Shown piece after piece: positions 5,457-8,902 of a DNA stretch of 8,902 bases (positions are counted from its first letter, which is position 1; each line of letters begins with the position of its first letter). The stretch comes from Pseudomonadota bacterium (GTDB lineage: Bacteria > Pseudomonadota > Gammaproteobacteria > Acidithiobacillales > Acidithiobacillaceae), in contig JAKAVW010000111.1 in assembly GCA_021827445.1 (NCBI GenBank), positions 1-8,902 of the forward strand. Reading direction: 5' to 3'. The translations under genes were made by a program, and so were the position numbers. The notes beneath the pieces are model-generated. The model was not told where the DNA came from. It searched no databases and worked only from the letters and a program-made list of their open reading frames with translations.

Positions 5457-5834
5457 ATGAGAATGGTATCGTCGTTTAAAAATGTGGTTATGAATAACTA
5501 CGCCAATTTCAACGGGCGATTAGGGGTTGCCGAGTTCTGGTGGTTCTATCTTTTGGACATTTTGATCATGCTCGCCATTTTGATAGTAGCCTTCGCCATT
5601 TTTCGGACGCGAGATGGCGCAATGGTTCTGGGTGGAATCTATACGTTAATACTCCTGCTACCACTCCTTGCTGCCGAGGTGCGGCGTCTGCATGATACAG
5701 GGATCTCGGGTTGGTGGTTATTATTGAGTTTGATTCCCTATCTTGGTGGATTCATCGTGCTCATTTTGCTCATGATGCCTTCCAAACCGGCCGGGGAGCG
5801 ATTTGGACCTTATACGGACAACGCAGATGCCTGA
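5457..5834 (+). CDS. DUF805 family membrane protein
   Basis: The 125-aa product matches DUF805 inner-membrane proteins by FNGRLGVAEFWWF (18-30), AAEVRRLHDTGISGWW (72-87) and the C-terminal PSKPAGERFGPY (108-119). Hydrophobic spans lie at about 30-48, 58-74 and 86-107. The family's length is usually 110-150 residues, so it is complete. ATG 5457 is preceded by a very strong GGAGGAGG (5443-5450) at six bases; the upstream ATG 5424 would place that signal inside the gene. The biochemical role of DUF805 is unknown; members are widespread and sometimes sit next to stress or transport genes. The stop overlaps the start of the next membrane gene by 8 nt (ATGCCTGA), so the two are probably made together and may form a complex. 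Confidence 0.92.
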   Translation: MRMVSSFKNVVMNNYANFNGRLGVAEFWWFYLLDILIMLAILIVAFAIFRTRDGAMVLGGIYTLILLLPLLAAEVRRLHDTGISGWWLLLSLIPYLGGFIVLILLMMPSKPAGERFGPYTDNADA

Positions 5835-6327
5835 ACCAAAAATAAAACCGCCTGTGGACGGCGACTGGAAGTCCGACCGTCTTGGTATGGCCCTGGCGAG
5901 TATCATTGGTGGTCCAATTCTGGCGGCATTGGCTTCCACCAGTACAGGGAAAGATGGCCAGGCGCTGATACTGGTCATATTGAGCATTTTCGCCCCTATG
6001 TTTTGGGGATCTCTGGTCATCTACTGGGCTACTGGCTGGAATGTTTCACGCTGGTGGGATGGCGGCAAACTCACCGGTTGGGTTCTTGGTGTAGCAGGCT
6101 TTGGGGTATCCGCTACGATCATCCGCCAGCTCAACCTCATTTCGTCGCATTGGTTCACAGACTATATATGGAATGTAGAAGGGCAACCATTGCACATGGC
6201 ATTCATGGTTTATTTACCGAGCCTGCTTTTCATGGAACTGCTTATGGTGCTAGGCACGACCATCATTGCCGCGCCCGTGGTGATAATTCGAAGGTTACGT
6301 AATAAAGGAAGCACATCTCCGTCTTAG
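5827..6327 (+). CDS. Multi-span inner-membrane protein of unknown function
   Basis: The 166-aa protein is not recognised. A short polar N-terminus (MPEPKIKPPVDGDWKSDR) is followed by hydrophobic spans at about 19-37, 46-68, 82-99 and 124-156, the last long enough for one or two crossings, and a basic tail RRLRNKGSTSPS that should be cytoplasmic. Trp-rich loop GWNVSRWWDGGK (70-81) lies between spans. ATG 5827 overlaps the DUF805 gene by 8 nt and lacks a good Shine-Dalgarno, consistent with translational coupling; TTG 5803 is a less likely alternative start inside the DUF805 coding end. No transporter or catalytic signature can be seen. Pairing with DUF805 suggests a shared membrane function. 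Confidence 0.8.
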   Translation: MPEPKIKPPVDGDWKSDRLGMALASIIGGPILAALASTSTGKDGQALILVILSIFAPMFWGSLVIYWATGWNVSRWWDGGKLTGWVLGVAGFGVSATIIRQLNLISSHWFTDYIWNVEGQPLHMAFMVYLPSLLFMELLMVLGTTIIAAPVVIIRRLRNKGSTSPS

Positions 6328-6378
6328 TGAGACGGATAGGTCTATGGATATCTAAATCATGGAAGACTAGGGGGTATC

Positions 6379-6858
6379 GTGAAAGCGATTCATATTCTCG
6401 CCGCAACACTTTTTGGACTCGCCGGATTCAACGTGAATGCAAATGCCACTATTTATGGCACAGGGGCAATACCCAGTATCATCACGTCAGGATTCCTGCA
6501 GCATACGTCGACTTCAGGCTCTGCGTTCGAAACATTGTCCGTAGGGAACTGTGCCCCCGGTCGAATTGCTAGAATTACCCAGCGACTAACGGACGGGAAC
6601 GGACAGCCGATTCCCGGATCAGGTTCCATGATCATCATCCGTGGTGCCTATGGACCGAGCCTCTACCTGATGTCCTATCAGGAGTCACCTGAAGTAATGA
6701 GCTCGCGGGTGAACGATCCAGTGGCAATTTGTCTCCTCTCGGTACCATCTCATTGTCCGCGTGGCGATACGCGAGGACGTGAGTTCCGCGTTATCAATCT
6801 GCGAACGCACGATGCGTGGTCCATGGTGAATTCTGAACATAGTTGTGGAGGTGCATGA
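6379..6858 (+). CDS. Secreted four-cysteine protein of unknown function
   Basis: The 159-aa product begins with a Sec signal peptide, MKAIHILAATLFGLAGFNVNANA, with likely cleavage after residue 23. The mature part is soluble, rich in S, G, T and I, and holds four cysteines, in NCAPG, ICLLS, HCPRG and SCGGA, which could form two disulfides in the periplasm. The start is GTG 6379, supported by AGGGGGT (6369-6375) four bases upstream and by the signal peptide beginning there. It follows the previous membrane gene by 51 nt and precedes the propeller gene by 73 nt, so it is likely in the same transcript. No enzyme motif is visible. An inverted repeat overlaps its stop codon. It could be a binding protein or an inhibitor-like fold; neither is supported beyond the cysteines. 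Confidence 0.78.
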   Translation: MKAIHILAATLFGLAGFNVNANATIYGTGAIPSIITSGFLQHTSTSGSAFETLSVGNCAPGRIARITQRLTDGNGQPIPGSGSMIIIRGAYGPSLYLMSYQESPEVMSSRVNDPVAICLLSVPSHCPRGDTRGREFRVINLRTHDAWSMVNSEHSCGGA

Positions 6859-6901
6859 TGGGGTTTATGCACCTTGCATCGCCATTCATGATTTATGCAC
6901 C
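6850..6901. repeat. Inverted repeat on a stop codon plus a third repeat arm
   Basis: GGTGCAT (6850-6856) and ATGCACC (6867-6873) are a perfect 7-bp inverted repeat around a 10-nt loop, covering the TGA at 6856-6858. The longer word TTTATGCACC occurs at 6864-6873 and again at 6892-6901, 28 bp on. The set lies between the secreted Cys protein and the propeller gene. It may fold in mRNA, or bind a protein. No T tract is present. Confidence 0.6.
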
Positions 6902-6931
6902 GATGATAAGTGGCAATCGGAGATCAGAACG

Positions 6932-8080
6932 ATGAAAAATCAGACTTTGCATACCAGAATAATCAAGCTGGGTATAGTCGTGGTCGCCCTTACCCTCCTG
7001 TCCGCTGTAGGAGGAAAAGATGCTTGGGCGGAGTCGACAACAGCTCCGACTCTTTCTGGATCTGTTTCCGGACTTCTAAAATCTATTCCCCCGGGTGTGT
7101 TGAAACAGTGGGAGCAGAGCGAGGAGCCGGCATGGACAAAAAAACTCGATAAAACGCTCAAAAATGTACCGCCACCAGTTCGTGCGTTAGCGCAGCAGTC
7201 CACGAATGTTATTCAGTGGTTTAGATTTCCTGGAAAAAATCCATGTCGTATCGCTGTAGATGCGAAGGGTGATATCTGGGTTACAGACTTTGTCAAAAAT
7301 GGTTTGGTGTATAAGTTTACTAACACAGGCGTGCTAATTTCAACATATCAGGCTGGTCCCTGGCCACACGGAATCACCATTGATTCCAAGGGACAAATAT
7401 GGATTACCAATGATACAAAAAATGGAACACTTACAGAACTTAACCCAGATGGTTCGACTGTTGGCAGAAACGATGCTGGCCCATATCCGTATGGTGTCGC
7501 AGTTATTGATAATTATGTATACGTGACAAACCATCAACGAAACGGTGCGATCACCCTGTTAAAGTTCCATGGAGGCGAACCTGTAGTGTCTGTACTTCAA
7601 CATGATGATAATCCAGGAGATATTACTGCTACGGCTGGAAATTTCGGATTTAACGACAACACCGATATTATTGCAGTAGTGCTATCCGGCAACAAGGTAG
7701 TTTATCTTCTGCCTCCTCATGGAGGATTGTACGCTAACGTATCCAAGTCTATACTTGGTAAAGGACGTATTACGGACATTACTTCTGATAGTTCTGGAAA
7801 TATTGTTGTTTCACAAGGCAGGATCGCCGTTAAAGTGATAAAGTCTGTTTTTGGTCTAGTGAGCGAGGGGTCCGATTTCAAGTTGAGTGGTGCGAGAAGT
7901 TCATCGGGTATATCTGTGAGGGCCATTGCATTGGGGCACGGGCAGGAGTACGGCGATATCTATGCTGTGGCTTACGGGCGCGACGAGGTATATTGTTTTC
8001 ATAAAATTTATTATGCAGGAGTGCCATCGCGCGCACCTGCCTCAGGAGGCATGGGACTTGGAGGCCTTTTTGGGGAGTAA
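6932..8080 (+). CDS. Secreted streptogramin-lyase-like (NHL/Vgb-type) beta-propeller
   Basis: The 382-aa protein has a Sec signal peptide (hydrophobic 13-27, likely cleavage after AWA at 31-33), a helical, Pro-rich linker (about 40-93), and from about 94 a beta-propeller. Repeated blades are visible: PCRIAVDAKGDIWVTDF (104-120), PHGITIDSKGQIWITN (145-160) and PYGVAVIDNYVYVTN (186-200), the 'G-I-D-G-IWVT' pattern of NHL and virginiamycin B lyase-like proteins. Later blades are weaker (ITDITSDSSGNIVVSQ). The tail is Gly-rich (SGGMGLGGLFGE). ATG 6932 is chosen because GGAG (6919-6922) precedes it and the signal peptide starts there; GTG 6845 would add 29 polar residues before the signal. Family members include the antibiotic-cleaving lyase Vgb, but most similar exported proteins are uncharacterised binding scaffolds, and no catalytic residues are identified here. 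It likely works in the periplasm or outside the cell. Confidence 0.85.
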   Translation: MKNQTLHTRIIKLGIVVVALTLLSAVGGKDAWAESTTAPTLSGSVSGLLKSIPPGVLKQWEQSEEPAWTKKLDKTLKNVPPPVRALAQQSTNVIQWFRFPGKNPCRIAVDAKGDIWVTDFVKNGLVYKFTNTGVLISTYQAGPWPHGITIDSKGQIWITNDTKNGTLTELNPDGSTVGRNDAGPYPYGVAVIDNYVYVTNHQRNGAITLLKFHGGEPVVSVLQHDDNPGDITATAGNFGFNDNTDIIAVVLSGNKVVYLLPPHGGLYANVSKSILGKGRITDITSDSSGNIVVSQGRIAVKVIKSVFGLVSEGSDFKLSGARSSSGISVRAIALGHGQEYGDIYAVAYGRDEVYCFHKIYYAGVPSRAPASGGMGLGGLFGE

Positions 8081-8083
8081 AAA

Positions 8084-8314
8084 ATCAAAACACTGCGCGT
8101 GCTTCTGAACTTATATGATGGAGATATATTCTGGCTTTTCACAAAAAAACACGTTGACCGGACGTTAAAAAAATTTCAGCCGTACAGCGTGTTGTTCGAT
8201 GAGTTTGGATTGAACGTGGGAGCTGATGATTTGGTTTTCGAATTGCCATTTCGAGATCTGACCACGTCGTATACGAGGTACGAACGACCGCTTCCGCTGC
8301 CAACCTGTCATTGA
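8084..8314 (+). CDS. Hypothetical 76-codon ORF with an apparent ATC start
   Basis: The reading frame is open from the propeller's TAA (8078-8080), and in the same frame, to TGA 8312-8314. GGGGAG (8072-8077) is a strong ribosome binding site whose 6-nt spacing points exactly at ATC 8084, giving KTLRVLLNLYDGDIFWLF after the first residue. No ATG is available; GTG 8099 is a possible start but has no ribosome binding site at the right distance and would drop five residues. Residues continue as a protein-like mix with DEFGLNVGADDLVFELPFRDL in the middle. Options are a genuine ATC start (rare, as for ATT in infC), a recent ATG-to-ATC mutation that silenced the gene, or residual readthrough of the TAA. 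Function is not recognised. No signal peptide or membrane span. Confidence 0.55.
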   Translation: MKTLRVLLNLYDGDIFWLFTKKHVDRTLKKFQPYSVLFDEFGLNVGADDLVFELPFRDLTTSYTRYERPLPLPTCH

Positions 8315-8336
8315 TCATGAGAGTCCGGCCATGATC
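8313..8336. repeat. Perfect 7-bp inverted repeat starting in a stop codon
   Basis: GATCATG (8313-8319) and CATGATC (8330-8336) flank a 10-nt loop. The left arm overlaps the TGA at 8312-8314. Size, loop length and position on a stop codon mirror the repeat at 6850-6873, though the sequences differ. No T tract follows, so an intrinsic terminator is not indicated. Confidence 0.6.
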
Positions 8337-8374
8337 GGCAGTCGCCCTGCCTATAGGAGATCCGCAGCTCTCCC

Positions 8375-8386
8375 GTTTTTAAAAAC
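8375..8386. promoter_or_regulatory. 12-bp AT-rich palindrome upstream of the last gene
   Basis: GTTTTTAAAAAC is a perfect palindrome 66 bp before ATG 8453 and is followed by CCCCGATTC and an A run. It may be an operator or simply an AT-rich promoter spacer. No clear -10/-35 pair could be placed around it. Confidence 0.25.
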
Positions 8387-8452
8387 CCCGATTCAAAAAA
8401 GGCGTGTGGTAATTTGGTTAGGTCATCTCGACATCAACCAAAGGAGTTTTCC

Positions 8453-8902
8453 ATGCACCAGAGTACGCTTTCCCTCAAGAACACCCTGTCCGGTCCCTCC
8501 GTCCAGGATATCGATACGTTCCGCCAACGGAACTTCTACCAATGGGTATTTACGGGCCCTCTGGGCTATTGTCAGAGCCATTCTGGATGGTCATTTTTTG
8601 GATTCTTGCAGCGGGGAACCGACATCCTGTGTATCGCCGCTACGGATGGCGGGGACTTCTACACCAGCCGAATACCTCGGCTATCCCTGGAGCAGGCATT
8701 ATCCCGCAGGATGCAAACCACTAACCTGCATGCCTCGGAGCCACTGCTCATGTCCTTGCTGGATTTGGCTGCGGTAGATCCGACTTTTTTATTCACGCTG
8801 CCATACCGAAGAATCCCTTCTGGCCTCACCCTATGGGAAGAGGACTATACCGTCATTCTCCTCGCACAACTCGCCAGTCCTATTCGGAAAGGCAGATCGG
8901 AA
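8453..8902 (+). CDS. Hypothetical protein, N-terminal 150 codons (continues beyond right edge)
   Basis: ATG 8453 has an excellent ribosome binding site, AAGGAG at 8441-8446, six bases upstream. The frame stays open to the window end. The protein begins MHQSTLSLKNTLSGPSVQD, then QRNFYQWVFTGPLGY (about 30-44), an aromatic and Gly-rich stretch HSGWSFFGFLQRGTD (47-61), ATDGGDFYTSRIPRLSLEQ, and later DPTFLFTLPYRRI (about 112-124). No signal peptide is seen and no family is recognised. Base composition is richer in GC than the genes just before it. The 138-nt gap and its own strong start signal suggest it is a separate unit from the propeller cluster. DPTFLFTLPYRRI faintly recalls DDLVFELPFRDL of the ORF at 8084; the similarity is too short to claim homology. 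Confidence 0.75.
   Translation, partial: MHQSTLSLKNTLSGPSVQDIDTFRQRNFYQWVFTGPLGYCQSHSGWSFFGFLQRGTDILCIAATDGGDFYTSRIPRLSLEQALSRRMQTTNLHASEPLLMSLLDLAAVDPTFLFTLPYRRIPSGLTLWEEDYTVILLAQLASPIRKGRSE

Noticed and set aside
6845..6931. GTG 6845 as start of the propeller gene
   Set aside because: It would put 29 polar residues before a clear Sec signal peptide; ATG 6932 has its own GGAG.
8331..8777. 148-aa plus-strand ORF near the right edge
   Set aside because: It overlaps, in another frame, the open frame from ATG 8453, which has an AAGGAG and more protein-like sequence.
1..8902. CRISPR array, tRNA or rRNA genes
   Set aside because: No regularly spaced repeats, cloverleaf-like tRNA or rRNA sequence was seen on either strand.

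Overview
The window looks like an accessory stretch of a proteobacterial chromosome. An acidophilic chemolithotroph such as Acidithiobacillus is a reasonable guess: there is a Tat-exported high-potential iron-sulfur protein (HiPIP) of the Iro type and an ISL3-family transposase, and ISL3 elements are known in A. ferrooxidans. This is inference from gene content and no marker gene fixes the taxon. All clear genes except the left-edge transposase are on the + strand.

Layout. (1) Positions 1-214, minus strand: N-terminal 71 codons of an ISL3-family transposase running off the left edge; the end of the IS lies somewhere before about 330. (2) 511-2986: a GC-rich two-component operon, a NarL/FixJ-type response regulator overlapping by 8 nt a membrane-bound hybrid histidine kinase with a C-terminal receiver. 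Similar C-run/G-run inverted repeats lie upstream of the operon (405-423) and just after it (3022-3041), each about 43 nt upstream of a plausible transcription start; they may be regulator sites. (3) 3145-4238: an AT-richer patch of small unknown genes: a soluble 126-aa ORF, a 112-aa single-span membrane protein, a frame-disrupted paralogue of a gene found later at 5031, and a 37-aa membrane peptide with a strong ribosome binding site. (4) 4239-4528: a non-coding stretch with inverted repeats, a terminator-like hairpin and an extended -10 promoter. (5) 4529-8314: a probable cluster of HiPIP, an unknown 103-aa protein, a DUF805 membrane protein, a second multi-span membrane protein, a secreted four-cysteine protein, a secreted streptogramin-lyase-like beta-propeller, and a 76-codon ORF whose best-placed start codon is ATC. 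(6) 8453-8902: the first 150 codons of an unknown gene leaving the right edge.

Read together, a membrane sensor and regulator precede a set of genes whose products are mostly membrane-bound or exported: a periplasmic electron carrier (HiPIP), membrane proteins, a secreted Cys-rich protein and a secreted propeller. A regulated envelope or redox module is a fair hypothesis, but no gene names a substrate. The most unusual items are a G GGA AAA slippery heptamer, in the correct phase, where the paralogue at 3948 changes frame; the ATC start at 8084; two extra cysteines in the HiPIP; and stem-loops with 10-nt loops overlapping two stop codons.
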